Below, piece after piece: positions 53,190 to 61,703 of a stretch of 64,000 bases of DNA. The stretch covers positions 1-64,000 of the forward strand of contig JAZUGR010000031.1 of assembly GCA_045641345.1 (NCBI GenBank), in the 5' to 3' direction. Position 1 is the first letter of the stretch. Each line of letters begins with the position of its first letter. The notes beneath the pieces are model-generated. The model had not been told where the DNA came from and did not search any database. It saw only the letters and a program-made list of their open reading frames with translations. This DNA comes from Cacconaster sp045641345. Lineage in GTDB: Bacteria > Bacteroidota > Bacteroidia > Bacteroidales > UBA932. A program made the translations under genes and the position numbers.

Positions 53190-53220
53190 TTGTGGAAAAC
53201 AAATTTTCTTCATAATTTTG
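53190..53220 (+). promoter_or_regulatory. promoter of tonB
   Basis: TTG at 53190-53192, a 20-base spacer and TAATTTTG (53213-53220) fit the Bacteroidota promoter, 38 bases before the tonB start. Confidence 0.6.
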
Positions 53221-53258
53221 TAGGGTATATAAGTATAGGGCAAAAAATACTCTAATAT

Positions 53259-53951
53259 ATGGAAATCAAAAAATCCCCTAAAGCGGATCTCGAGAACAAA
53301 AAACTGTTGTTCCGTGAAGTCGGCCTTGTTGCAGTTCTGGCCATTGTTCTCCTCGCTTTTGAATGGTCAACCTCTGAAAAACAAGAACTTGTAGAACTTA
53401 CAGCCCAGGCTGTGGAAGTCGAGGATGAGATTGTAATCAATACTCAGGAGCAGCAGGAGCTTCCTCCCGAGATGCCTAAGATTCCCGTTCTGTCCGATGT
53501 GATCGACATCGTCGATGATGATATCGATATCAAAGACGACCTTATCGTCAACCTGGAAGACAACAAAAATATGGGTGTCGCCATCATCGACTATGTGGCA
53601 GAGGTCGCTGAAGAGGTTGTAGAGGAAGAAGCTATCCCCTTCGCTTTGGTGGAGGAGAAACCCTCGTTCCAGGGTGGGGATGCAAACACTTTTTCAAAGT
53701 GGGTCATGAGCAGGATAGTCTATCCTGAAATTGCCAAGGAAAACGGCGTTCAGGGTCGTGTTACACTCCAGTTCACCGTAAAGACCGACGGAACAGTAAG
53801 TGACGTGAAGGTACTTCGTGGAGTTGACCCTTCTCTTGACAAGGAGGCCGTTCGCGTAGTTGCAAGCAGCCCCAAGTGGAAACCCGGCAAGCAGAGGGAA
53901 AGATCGGTTCCCGTAACCTACACCTTCCCCGTTATTTTCCAGTTGAGGTAA
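53259..53951 (+). CDS. TonB family energy-transducing protein
   Basis: The 230-residue protein has a single N-terminal transmembrane helix (about residues 21-36; no cleavable signal), a long acidic/valine-rich periplasmic stalk, and a C-terminal TonB domain. The domain includes the Bacteroidota motif EEKPSFQGGDANTFSKWVMSRIVYP and GRVTLQFTVKTDGTVSDVKVLRGVDP, ending VTYTFPVIFQL. TonB passes proton-motive-force energy to outer-membrane receptors. ExbB/ExbD are not adjacent. It ends 3 bases before the convergent P1 peptidase stop. Confidence 0.93.
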   Translation: MEIKKSPKADLENKKLLFREVGLVAVLAIVLLAFEWSTSEKQELVELTAQAVEVEDEIVINTQEQQELPPEMPKIPVLSDVIDIVDDDIDIKDDLIVNLEDNKNMGVAIIDYVAEVAEEVVEEEAIPFALVEEKPSFQGGDANTFSKWVMSRIVYPEIAKENGVQGRVTLQFTVKTDGTVSDVKVLRGVDPSLDKEAVRVVASSPKWKPGKQRERSVPVTYTFPVIFQLR

Positions 53952-53954
53952 ATC

Positions 53955-55085
53955 CTATTCCAATATAGGTTTCTTCATAAGCTCTACCACCTCAGGGATC
54001 GGTAGAGCTTTTACTTTATAGCCCCTGTATCCCTCCATATCTTCGGCCGCGAACAGTGAGTTCCACAAAGCCTCTTCGGTTGCTTCCAAAGCTGCTTCAA
54101 ACAAAGGTGACATCGACTTGTTGTGCAAGAGTGTGGGGAAGTAATATGGAGTGTCCTCATCGATGAGATTGTCGTGATAGACGGATACTGCAACACAGTA
54201 ATCACCGCTGCCGTTGGTGGCAAACGAGCCGGTTTTGGCAAGACCCATGAAGACGCGCTTTGCCAGACGGTTCAAACCTCTGGCATCAAGAGGAGCGTCA
54301 GTAAGAAGAACCATCATACAGGAACCGTCAGGTTGTTCATCCTTTTCCTTGAGAACCTTGTTCTTGTAAGTATAATGGTTCATTAGTTTGCCTACGGGAG
54401 CTCCGTTGATTTCAAGGATTCCGCTGTAATTTGTCTGAACGAGAACGCCTACTGTATATCCGCCGAGAGACTCCGGAAGCACCCTGGATGACGTTCCTAT
54501 CCCACCCTTGAAATCAAAGCAAAGTGTCCCAGTGCCTGCACCTACACAACCCTCTTCGACAGGACCTCCCTTTGCTGAATATATTGCTTTCAAAACATCC
54601 TTCTGTGTAACCCTGCGTGCTGCTATATCGTTGAGTTGACTGTCGTTTGTCTCCCCTACAAAAGAATTTACGGAACGTATATTGTTTCTCCCGTTCTGTT
54701 CGAGTGTATATGTAATGATTCCCTCTATTGCCTGTGCAACTGAAAAGGTATTGGTAAGTACAATAGGTGTTTCGATGTTTCCAAGTTCTTCGACCTGAGT
54801 ATAACCTGCCATTTTTCCGTACCCGTTTCCGACAAAGACTGCGGCAGGACATTTTTTCTTGTATAAATTACCATCATGCGGTATTATCGCAGTAACTCCT
54901 GTTCTTATATCCGTTCCTTCCTTTATTGTAACGTGACCTACCTTTACTCCGCTTACATCCGTTATAGCGTTATAACGGCCTGTCTCAAATATGCCCGGGC
55001 AAATTCCGTAATCACGGAGCCTTCCTTTTGAAAAACACAATGTGACAGAGAGAAGAATCAAACTGAAGGATAATAATTTTTTCAT
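53955..55085 (-). CDS. exported P1 family (DmpA-like) aminopeptidase
   Basis: The 376-residue protein has a signal peptide (MKKLLSFSLILLSVTLCFS) and the DmpA/BapA fold: NAITDVSGVKVGH, VGAGTGTLC, and the self-cleavage site GGIGTSSRVLP, where one of Ser199/Ser200 becomes the N-terminal nucleophile of the beta subunit. DmpA enzymes release N-terminal L-amino acids and hydrolyse D-amino-acid amides or esters; BapA acts on beta-peptides. The start is the ATG at 55085. GC content falls from about 55 % near its 3' end to near 33 % towards its 5' end. It has its own promoter. Confidence 0.9.
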   Translation of the reverse strand: MKKLLSFSLILLSVTLCFSKGRLRDYGICPGIFETGRYNAITDVSGVKVGHVTIKEGTDIRTGVTAIIPHDGNLYKKKCPAAVFVGNGYGKMAGYTQVEELGNIETPIVLTNTFSVAQAIEGIITYTLEQNGRNNIRSVNSFVGETNDSQLNDIAARRVTQKDVLKAIYSAKGGPVEEGCVGAGTGTLCFDFKGGIGTSSRVLPESLGGYTVGVLVQTNYSGILEINGAPVGKLMNHYTYKNKVLKEKDEQPDGSCMMVLLTDAPLDARGLNRLAKRVFMGLAKTGSFATNGSGDYCVAVSVYHDNLIDEDTPYYFPTLLHNKSMSPLFEAALEATEEALWNSLFAAEDMEGYRGYKVKALPIPEVVELMKKPILE

Positions 55086-55110
55086 GGAAATATAACTGTT
55101 GAGACAAATA

Positions 55111-55118
55111 CAAAGATA
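55111..55118 (-). promoter_or_regulatory. -7 box of the P1 peptidase gene
   Basis: TATCTTTG on the minus strand, 26 bases before the start codon at 55085. Confidence 0.55.
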
Positions 55119-55123
55119 GTTTC

Positions 55124-55131
55124 TAATTTTG
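55124..55131 (+). promoter_or_regulatory. -7 box of hflX
   Basis: TAATTTTG on the plus strand, about 70 bases before the hflX start; back to back with the P1 peptidase promoter. Confidence 0.45.
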
Positions 55132-55201
55132 TAAAAAATAGTCACGGATTATTTTTTAGTATAAAAATTGAAGTCAATCATTTCAAAACAGATCTAAGCA
55201 T

Positions 55202-56332
55202 ATGGCGGATATAAAGGAAAAAGTTCCGGACACCGCAGTATTTGTATCAGTAATTACAGACAATCAAAATGACGTTCAGGTAAATGAATATCTGGATGAA
55301 TTGATTTTTTTGGCACAGACTGCAGGGATAGACGGTTCAAAGAAATTCGTACAACACCTTGAACATCCGAATGCAAGAAGTTATGTAGGTCCGGGTAAGT
55401 TGTTGGAGATAATAGATTACGCAAAAAACAACAATATAGGTTATATAATATTCGATGATGAATTGACACCATCTCAAATGCGTAATATAAACAAGGATTC
55501 AGGATGTGAGATTGTTGACCGGACAGGATTGATACTGAATATCTTTGCCCAACGTGCAAAAACGGCCTATGCAAAAACACAGGTTGAATTGGCACAGTAT
55601 CAATATCTTCTACCAAGACTTACCGGTATGTGGACACATCTTGAAAGACAGAGGGGCGGTCTTAATATGAGAGGTCCCGGTGAAAGCCAGTTGGAAACCG
55701 ATAGGAGAATAATACTCAATAAAATCAAGAAATTGAAGGAGCATCTTGCCAAAATTGACAGACAGATGATTTCCCAAAGAGGAAATAGAAATTCAATAAA
55801 GAGGGTGGCGCTGGTAGGATATACCAATGTAGGTAAAAGCACTCTTATGAATTTACTGGCTAAAAGTGATGTATTTGCCGAAAATAAATTATTTGCAACA
55901 CTTGATACAACGGTAAGGAAGGTTGTTGTTAACAATAAACCGTTTCTGTTAAGTGATACAGTCGGGTTTATAAGAAAACTACCGACACAACTTATAGAAT
56001 CATTCAAGAGTACGTTGGATGAAGTCAGGGAATCCGATCTTCTGATTCATGTCGTGGATATCTCCCACCCTCAATTCATGGATCAGATAAAAGTTGTTGA
56101 AAAGACACTTGATGACATAGGAGCTTCCGGTAAGAAATTATTCACCGTATTCAATAAAATAGATTCATATCATTATAAGGAATATGATGAGGTTTCCCAG
56201 ACGGAAAAGACCGTCGAAAATCATACGCTCGAAGAATTCAAGGAATATTGGAAAACGCCTGCAGTATTCATATCCGCAAAAAACAATATGAACATAGATG
56301 TTCTTAAGAATAAAATAGAAGAATATATTTAA
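55202..56332 (+). CDS. hflX: GTPase HflX
   Basis: HflX is a ribosome-splitting GTPase. The 376-residue product has the N-terminal HflX domain (EHPNARSYVGPGKLLEI, IIFDDELTPSQMRNI, DRTGLILNIFAQRA), the coiled-coil hinge with GGLNMRGPGESQLETDRR, and the G domain (G1 GYTNVGKSTL, G3 DTVGFI, G4 NKID). GC content is about 30-38 % in the lines I counted, far below the 50-60 % typical elsewhere, with many AAA/AAT/ATA codons. The protein itself is an ordinary Bacteroidota-like HflX, so the low GC looks like a regional effect rather than recent import. Confidence 0.95.
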   Translation: MADIKEKVPDTAVFVSVITDNQNDVQVNEYLDELIFLAQTAGIDGSKKFVQHLEHPNARSYVGPGKLLEIIDYAKNNNIGYIIFDDELTPSQMRNINKDSGCEIVDRTGLILNIFAQRAKTAYAKTQVELAQYQYLLPRLTGMWTHLERQRGGLNMRGPGESQLETDRRIILNKIKKLKEHLAKIDRQMISQRGNRNSIKRVALVGYTNVGKSTLMNLLAKSDVFAENKLFATLDTTVRKVVVNNKPFLLSDTVGFIRKLPTQLIESFKSTLDEVRESDLLIHVVDISHPQFMDQIKVVEKTLDDIGASGKKLFTVFNKIDSYHYKEYDEVSQTEKTVENHTLEEFKEYWKTPAVFISAKNNMNIDVLKNKIEEYI

Positions 56333-56534
56333 AACAACTTATCCTTATTTATTGGATTGTTAAATTGTTTATAACAATAAAAATGGCCGCACAATATATC
56401 TGTACGGCTATTTTTATATAATTTAAAAGTTATTATCAGTGTTGATAAATAATCGGATAATCCTGTTTTATTATTGTTTTTTAATTTTAAGGAACAGATG
56501 AACCAGTGTTTTATTATAATGATTCAACATATTT
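56333..56534. other. AT-rich intergenic region with degenerate DnaA-box-like words
   Basis: This is the longest gene-free stretch (202 bases), strongly AT-rich. It holds a hairpin (56379-56415), TTATCCTTA at 56339, TGTTGATAA at 56440 (complement TTATCAACA, one mismatch to TTATCCACA) within TTATCA-N4-TGATAA, and TTTTCAACA beginning at 56532. These could be origin elements or chance AT-rich words. No open reading frame of note. Confidence 0.4.
56379..56415. terminator. hairpin terminator between hflX and the alpha/beta hydrolase
   Basis: AAAAATGGCCG and CGGCTATTTTT pair (one G-U) with an inner ACA/TGT pair, flanked by A and T runs on both sides, so it can work in both directions. Confidence 0.7.
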
Positions 56535-57362
56535 TCAACAAAGAAATCCACACACCTGTTGATAGCATTCATCTTCATTTTCTATAAATGAATTATGCCC
56601 CGTTTGCGGCAGTGTTATGAATTTGACCGAAGGAAAATCCTTTTTCATTTTTTCAAGGGTTTCCATAGGAATGAACGGATCGGAATCACCCGAGATATGA
56701 AGAATGGGAATTTTCTGAGATTTCATCAATTCCTGTGTATCATTTCTTGATTGCATTCCCTTGATGGATGCTATTATTCCTTCGGGAAAATGGGTTTCAC
56801 AAAGTTCCATCGTCTCCCTTATCTTGTCGTCAAATTTACGCAGGTTGTCGGGATGATACATCTTGGGTATTGAAATATACGCCAATGTTTCAAGTTTTCC
56901 GTTTTTTATCGCCTCTATCTCCCTTTTTCTGTCGGCGGCTTTTTCCTCCTTGTCCTTATACGGGGTTGAGTTGAATATTATAAGCTTTTCAAAAGTTTCG
57001 GGATATAGGATACAACAGTTCTGTGCAATGAATCCGCCCATTGAATGACCACCTATGCAGGCTTTTTCAATTCCACTTTTGTCAAGGATTCCCTTTACAA
57101 CCCTTGCGCAGAACTCCATTGAATTGACAGATTCTCCATTACTGTCTGCAGGACAGTAATCGGTCAGTCCGTGACCCGGGAGATCGAGTATTATCACACG
57201 GTATCTGTCCTTTAGACGGGAAGCGAACTCATACCATATATACATTGTTTCAAGGTATCCGTGGAGAAGTATGAGTGTCTTCTTTCCGTCTTCACGGGAA
57301 TCATTGTCCAGAGTGTCGAAAAGATGTACCGTAATTCCTTCGGAAGTTGTGAAATACTCCAT
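56535..57362 (-). CDS. alpha/beta fold hydrolase
   Basis: The 275-residue cytosolic protein of the alpha/beta-hydrolase_1 family has the oxyanion-hole LLHGYLET, the nucleophile Ser107 in CIGGHSMGGFIAQ, and the C-terminal histidine in LPQTGHNSF. It has no signal peptide. Substrate is unknown (esters, lactones or halogenated compounds in the wider family). It is AT-rich like hflX. A TATCTTTG box lies 26 bases upstream. Confidence 0.88.
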   Translation of the reverse strand: MEYFTTSEGITVHLFDTLDNDSREDGKKTLILLHGYLETMYIWYEFASRLKDRYRVIILDLPGHGLTDYCPADSNGESVNSMEFCARVVKGILDKSGIEKACIGGHSMGGFIAQNCCILYPETFEKLIIFNSTPYKDKEEKAADRKREIEAIKNGKLETLAYISIPKMYHPDNLRKFDDKIRETMELCETHFPEGIIASIKGMQSRNDTQELMKSQKIPILHISGDSDPFIPMETLEKMKKDFPSVKFITLPQTGHNSFIENEDECYQQVCGFLC

Positions 57363-57387
57363 AAGTTGAAATGATTATACTTACAGG

Positions 57388-57395
57388 CAAAGATA
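57388..57395 (-). promoter_or_regulatory. -7 box of the alpha/beta hydrolase gene
   Basis: TATCTTTG on the minus strand, 26 bases before the ATG at 57362. Confidence 0.55.
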
Positions 57396-57456
57396 TAAAA
57401 ATTGTATTTATCCACGTTTTTTAGGAAATTTGTATCCTGTTAGGAAATATAATGTT

Positions 57457-58482
57457 ATGGACAATACATCAGTATTCAATCCAAGAGAGGAGTCGGGTTT
57501 GAGGGAAAATGATTTCGACGGGAAGATAAGGCCTAGGGAGTTTTCAGAATTCGCCGGGCAGGAAAAGATACTGGAGAATCTGAAGATATTCGTCAAGGCG
57601 GCCCAGTTGAGGGGTGAATCACTCGATCATGTATTGTTTCACGGCCCTCCGGGTCTTGGCAAGACCACGCTGGCCAGTATAGTGGCAAACGAGCTGGGCG
57701 TCAATATGAAAGTCACTTCGGGGCCGGTTCTTGACAAACCAGGGGATCTTGCAGGGCTTCTTACTTCGCTCGAAGAGGGAGACGTCCTTTTTATAGATGA
57801 AATACACCGGCTTTCCCCTATCGTCGAAGAATACCTCTATTCGGCGATGGAGGATTTCAAGATAGATATAATGATTGACAAGGGCCCCGGTGCGCGCAGC
57901 GTTCAGATTTCACTCAATCCGTTCACTCTGATCGGAGCCACTACACGCAGCGGCCTGCTCACGTCACCTTTGCGTGCCAGGTTCGGAATACAGTGCCATC
58001 TTGAATATTACGACGCTTCGGTATTGTTCAAGATAGTGAAACGTTCGGCAGGAATACTGAACATCGACATTGAGGATGAAGCGGCTATGGAAGTGGCCCT
58101 CAGGAGCCGCGGCACTCCGCGTATAGCAAACTCGCTGATACGCCGCGTAAGGGACTTTGCACAGGTGAAAGGCTCCGGAGCCATAGATTTGGAAATCACC
58201 AAAATAGCGCTCGATGCCCTTAATATAGACAAGAGAGGTCTTGATTCCGTTGACAACAAGATACTGCTTACCATCATTGAAAAATTCAAGGGAGGGCCGG
58301 TAGGACTGGGAACTTTGGCAACAGCCATAAGCGAGGATCCGGGTACCCTCGAGGAGGTTTATGAACCATTCCTGATAAAGGAAGGCTTCATTACGAGGAC
58401 ACCCAGAGGCCGTGTCGCCACACCCCTTGCATGCAAGCACCTTGGAATAAGCAACTGTAATCACGACGATTCTTTGTTCTGA
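57457..58482 (+). CDS. ruvB: Holliday junction branch migration DNA helicase RuvB
   Basis: RuvB is the AAA+ motor of RuvABC. The 341-residue product has Walker A HGPPGLGKTTL, Walker B FIDEIHRLSP, sensor GATTRSGLLTSPLRARFG and the C-terminal winged helix (GFITRTPRGRVAT). The start is the ATG at 57457 (MDNTSVFNPREESGLREND); an upstream in-frame TTG is not used. Its stop overlaps the mfd start by one base (TGATG). Confidence 0.97.
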   Translation: MDNTSVFNPREESGLRENDFDGKIRPREFSEFAGQEKILENLKIFVKAAQLRGESLDHVLFHGPPGLGKTTLASIVANELGVNMKVTSGPVLDKPGDLAGLLTSLEEGDVLFIDEIHRLSPIVEEYLYSAMEDFKIDIMIDKGPGARSVQISLNPFTLIGATTRSGLLTSPLRARFGIQCHLEYYDASVLFKIVKRSAGILNIDIEDEAAMEVALRSRGTPRIANSLIRRVRDFAQVKGSGAIDLEITKIALDALNIDKRGLDSVDNKILLTIIEKFKGGPVGLGTLATAISEDPGTLEEVYEPFLIKEGFITRTPRGRVATPLACKHLGISNCNHDDSLF

Positions 58483-61400
58483 TGTTTCCAGATTCCCTTG
58501 TAAAGACGCCTGCTCTCGATTTCTTCACCAATTCGGCCAAAGCTGTGTTCATAGCCTCGGCCGTGAATTCCATTTCGTCACCATCGTTGCATCTGGTGGT
58601 GGCAGACAGTAAGAAAACAGCGTTCTTCATCACGAGCGACCTCTATAACTTCTTTACCGAGGACACGGTTTTCTATTTTCCGGAATCTTCCGACAGGAGC
58701 GAGTTCAAATCAGCATCGTCAAAGGTGCAGCGTACCGCCGCCCTGGCTGCGATAGCGTCTTTCGGCACATCATCCGAATTTGATATCGACAAGGCATTTG
58801 CGGCCGCTACAACCGATTTTGCAAAGGTTGCACATAACGGGGACAGCGGGTCCATAATACTTGTAACGTATCCCGAAGCGGTTCGGGAGAAAGTTCTTGC
58901 CCTGGCAAAGACAAGGGAAAGCATACTCCGTTTCAAAAAGGGGGAGAAACTTACCCACGATTTCGTCGTCGAACTTCTGTTCGAACATAAATTCTCGCGT
59001 GCCGACTTTGTGTCGAGGCCGGGAGAATTCGCCGTCAGAGGGAGTATAATAGACGTTTTTTCCTATTCTGACAACAACCCGTACAGGGTTGATTTCTTTG
59101 GCGATGAGGTTGAGTCAATCCGCAAGTTCGACGTCAACACCCAGCTTTCCATAGAGGAATACGACAGTGTCGACATATTTCCGGACATCTATGAAAATTT
59201 CTCCGGAAACGATTATGTGGACCTTGGCGAGATTCTTCCCGCGGGTTCCGTGTTATGGGACCTGACCGGAAACGGTTTTGAATCCGGAGAAGGGGACGTC
59301 ATTCCCCAGCCCACGTTCAACAAAAACTTCGAAATCCTGGCAAGGGACCTCGAAAGCAAGGCGGAGGACGGGTACAGGATATCCATAATATGTCCCAACG
59401 ATGCGCAAGCCCTCAGGCTGGAACAGATTCTGCGCGACATCGGGTCAAGGGCGCATCCGACCTTCATCAAGGCGTCCCTTCACGAGGGCTATGTCAACAA
59501 GGCTGAAAAATTCTGCTATTATACGGACCACCAGATATTCGAGAGATACCACAAAATCAAGGTCCGCCGGCAGGTTGAGCACAGCGAGAAGCTTACCATC
59601 GCCGACCTGAGTTCATTCCAGGTGGGGGATTATGTGGTCCATATAGACCATGGCGTGGGGCGCTACGGAGGGCTTGTCAAGACTAACATAGGAGGGAAGA
59701 TACAGGAGGCCGTAAAGCTTGAATATAAGGACAACGACGTAATATTCGTCTCAATCCACGGGTTGCACAGAATCTCCAAGTTCAAGTCGCGCGACGGCGA
59801 GCCGCCAAGGATATACAAATTGGGATCCAAGGCGTGGGACACCCTCAAGAACACCACCAAGAGCAAGGTGAAGGACATTGCCGAAAACCTCATCAAACTC
59901 TATTCGGAGCGGCAGCAGACAAGGGGGTTCGCATTCTCCCCCGACACATATATGCAGAAGGAGCTTGAATCATCCTTCCTGTATGAAGACACCCCCGACC
60001 AGCAGAAGGCGACCATTGCCATAAAGGAGGATATGGAAAGCATCCATCCGATGGACCGCCTCATCTGCGGTGACGTCGGATTCGGCAAGACCGAACTCGC
60101 CATTCGCGCCGCCTTCAAGGCAGCTTGTGACGGCAAGCAGGTTGCAGTGCTGGTCCCAACCACAATCCTTGCCCTGCAGCATTTCAGAACATTCTCCTCG
60201 AGGCTCAAGGGATTTCCGGTAACGATAGATTATCTGAGCAGGCTGCGCTCTGCCAAGGAAATAAAGGAGCTGCAGGAAAAGTTGGCTTCCGGAGGCGTCG
60301 ATATTGTGATAGGCACGCACAGGCTTCTGAACAAGACCGTGAAATTCAAGGATCTCGGGCTCCTGATCATAGACGAGGAACAGAAATTCGGCGTGACGTC
60401 GAAGGAGCGCCTCAGGGAGCTCAGGGCAAATATCGATACACTCACCCTTACGGCCACCCCGATTCCCAGAACGCTGCAGTTCTCCCTTCTCGGCGCGCGC
60501 GACCTGTCCATCATCAACACCCCGCCGCCGAACAGGCTGCCGGTAGCCACCGAGGTCATAAATTTTCAGGAAGACCTCATTGCCGACATCATCAACCACG
60601 AGCTGGAGCGCGGCGGACAGGTATTCTTTGTCCACAATCGGATTGAAGATATCCTGTCAGTACAGGAAATCCTTCACAGGGTGGTCCCCGAAGCCGAAAT
60701 ATGTGTGGCCCACGGGCAGATGGAACCCGATATGCTGGAAAGGAAGATACTGGCGTTCATCAATGGGGAATACGACATTCTCCTTTCGACGTCGATAATG
60801 GAAAACGGAATCGACATCCCCAATGCCAACACGATAATAATCAATCAGGCGCACCGTTTCGGCCTTTCCGACCTGCATCAGCTGCGGGGCCGGGTGGGGC
60901 GGAGCAACGCCAAGGCATACTGCTACCTCGTGGTGCCTCCGATGGACAGCATTACCGACGACGCGCGGCGCCGCATAAGGGCGATAGAGGCATTTTCAGA
61001 CCTCGGAAGCGGATTCAACATAGCAATGCAGGACCTCGACATAAGGGGGGCCGGCAACCTGCTTGGGGCGGAACAAAGCGGTTTCATAGCCGAAATGGGA
61101 TTTGAAACATATATGCGTATTCTCAACGAGGCGATGGCGGAACTGCCCGACAGCCTCAAGCCGGGAGACAGGAAGATATTCATCAACTCGACCGATACCC
61201 AGGTGGAGACGGACATGGAAATTCTTATTCCCGATGAATACGTGAATGTCCCGTACGAAAAAATAAGGCTCTACAAGGAGCTTGACACCCTGAACAAGGA
61301 ACAGGACATAGAACGCTTCCTCAAGGAGATGGAAGACCGCTTCGGTCCGGTTCCCGAGCCCGTCATCGAACTTGTCAACGTGGTGAGGCTCAGGGCTGCG

Positions 61401-61652
61401 GCACAAAAGATAGGCATAGAAAGGGTTGTGTTGAAAAAAGGTATGATGCTGGCATACTTCATCAACAACCAGATGTCGCCTTTTTATCAGGGGGAGATAT
61501 TCGCCACGGTTCTCGAGAATCTTCAGAAGTACGGCCGCAGGTATACCCTGATAGAAAATGCCGGGAAACTGTATATAAAAACAGAGTGTGTCACGACCGT
61601 TGGAAGAGCCGTTAAGCTGCTCACCAACCTTTTTGAGGGGCACGACATTTGA
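58482..61652 (+). CDS. mfd: transcription-repair coupling factor Mfd
   Basis: Mfd displaces stalled RNA polymerase and recruits UvrA to template-strand lesions. The 1056-residue protein is slightly shorter than the E. coli form (1148). N-terminal UvrB-homology domains come first, then the CarD-like RNA-polymerase interaction domain (FQVGDYVVHIDHGVGRYGG). The RecG-like translocase has Walker A GDVGFGKTELA, box DEEQKFGV, TATPIPRTLQFSL, and QLRGRVGRSNAKAYCYL. A C-terminal TRCF domain closes the protein. All motor motifs look intact. Confidence 0.98.
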   Translation: MFPDSLVKTPALDFFTNSAKAVFIASAVNSISSPSLHLVVADSKKTAFFITSDLYNFFTEDTVFYFPESSDRSEFKSASSKVQRTAALAAIASFGTSSEFDIDKAFAAATTDFAKVAHNGDSGSIILVTYPEAVREKVLALAKTRESILRFKKGEKLTHDFVVELLFEHKFSRADFVSRPGEFAVRGSIIDVFSYSDNNPYRVDFFGDEVESIRKFDVNTQLSIEEYDSVDIFPDIYENFSGNDYVDLGEILPAGSVLWDLTGNGFESGEGDVIPQPTFNKNFEILARDLESKAEDGYRISIICPNDAQALRLEQILRDIGSRAHPTFIKASLHEGYVNKAEKFCYYTDHQIFERYHKIKVRRQVEHSEKLTIADLSSFQVGDYVVHIDHGVGRYGGLVKTNIGGKIQEAVKLEYKDNDVIFVSIHGLHRISKFKSRDGEPPRIYKLGSKAWDTLKNTTKSKVKDIAENLIKLYSERQQTRGFAFSPDTYMQKELESSFLYEDTPDQQKATIAIKEDMESIHPMDRLICGDVGFGKTELAIRAAFKAACDGKQVAVLVPTTILALQHFRTFSSRLKGFPVTIDYLSRLRSAKEIKELQEKLASGGVDIVIGTHRLLNKTVKFKDLGLLIIDEEQKFGVTSKERLRELRANIDTLTLTATPIPRTLQFSLLGARDLSIINTPPPNRLPVATEVINFQEDLIADIINHELERGGQVFFVHNRIEDILSVQEILHRVVPEAEICVAHGQMEPDMLERKILAFINGEYDILLSTSIMENGIDIPNANTIIINQAHRFGLSDLHQLRGRVGRSNAKAYCYLVVPPMDSITDDARRRIRAIEAFSDLGSGFNIAMQDLDIRGAGNLLGAEQSGFIAEMGFETYMRILNEAMAELPDSLKPGDRKIFINSTDTQVETDMEILIPDEYVNVPYEKIRLYKELDTLNKEQDIERFLKEMEDRFGPVPEPVIELVNVVRLRAAAQKIGIERVVLKKGMMLAYFINNQMSPFYQGEIFATVLENLQKYGRRYTLIENAGKLYIKTECVTTVGRAVKLLTNLFEGHDI

Positions 61653-61703
61653 TTTGCACCAACCGTCTAAAATTACCATCTTTGCAATTTGTAACCGGCA
61701 GAT

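Noticed and set aside
55202..57362. AT-rich hflX region as a horizontally acquired island
   Set aside because: Genes are of ordinary core type, no integrase, repeat or tRNA border is present, and GC content changes gradually inside the P1 peptidase gene.
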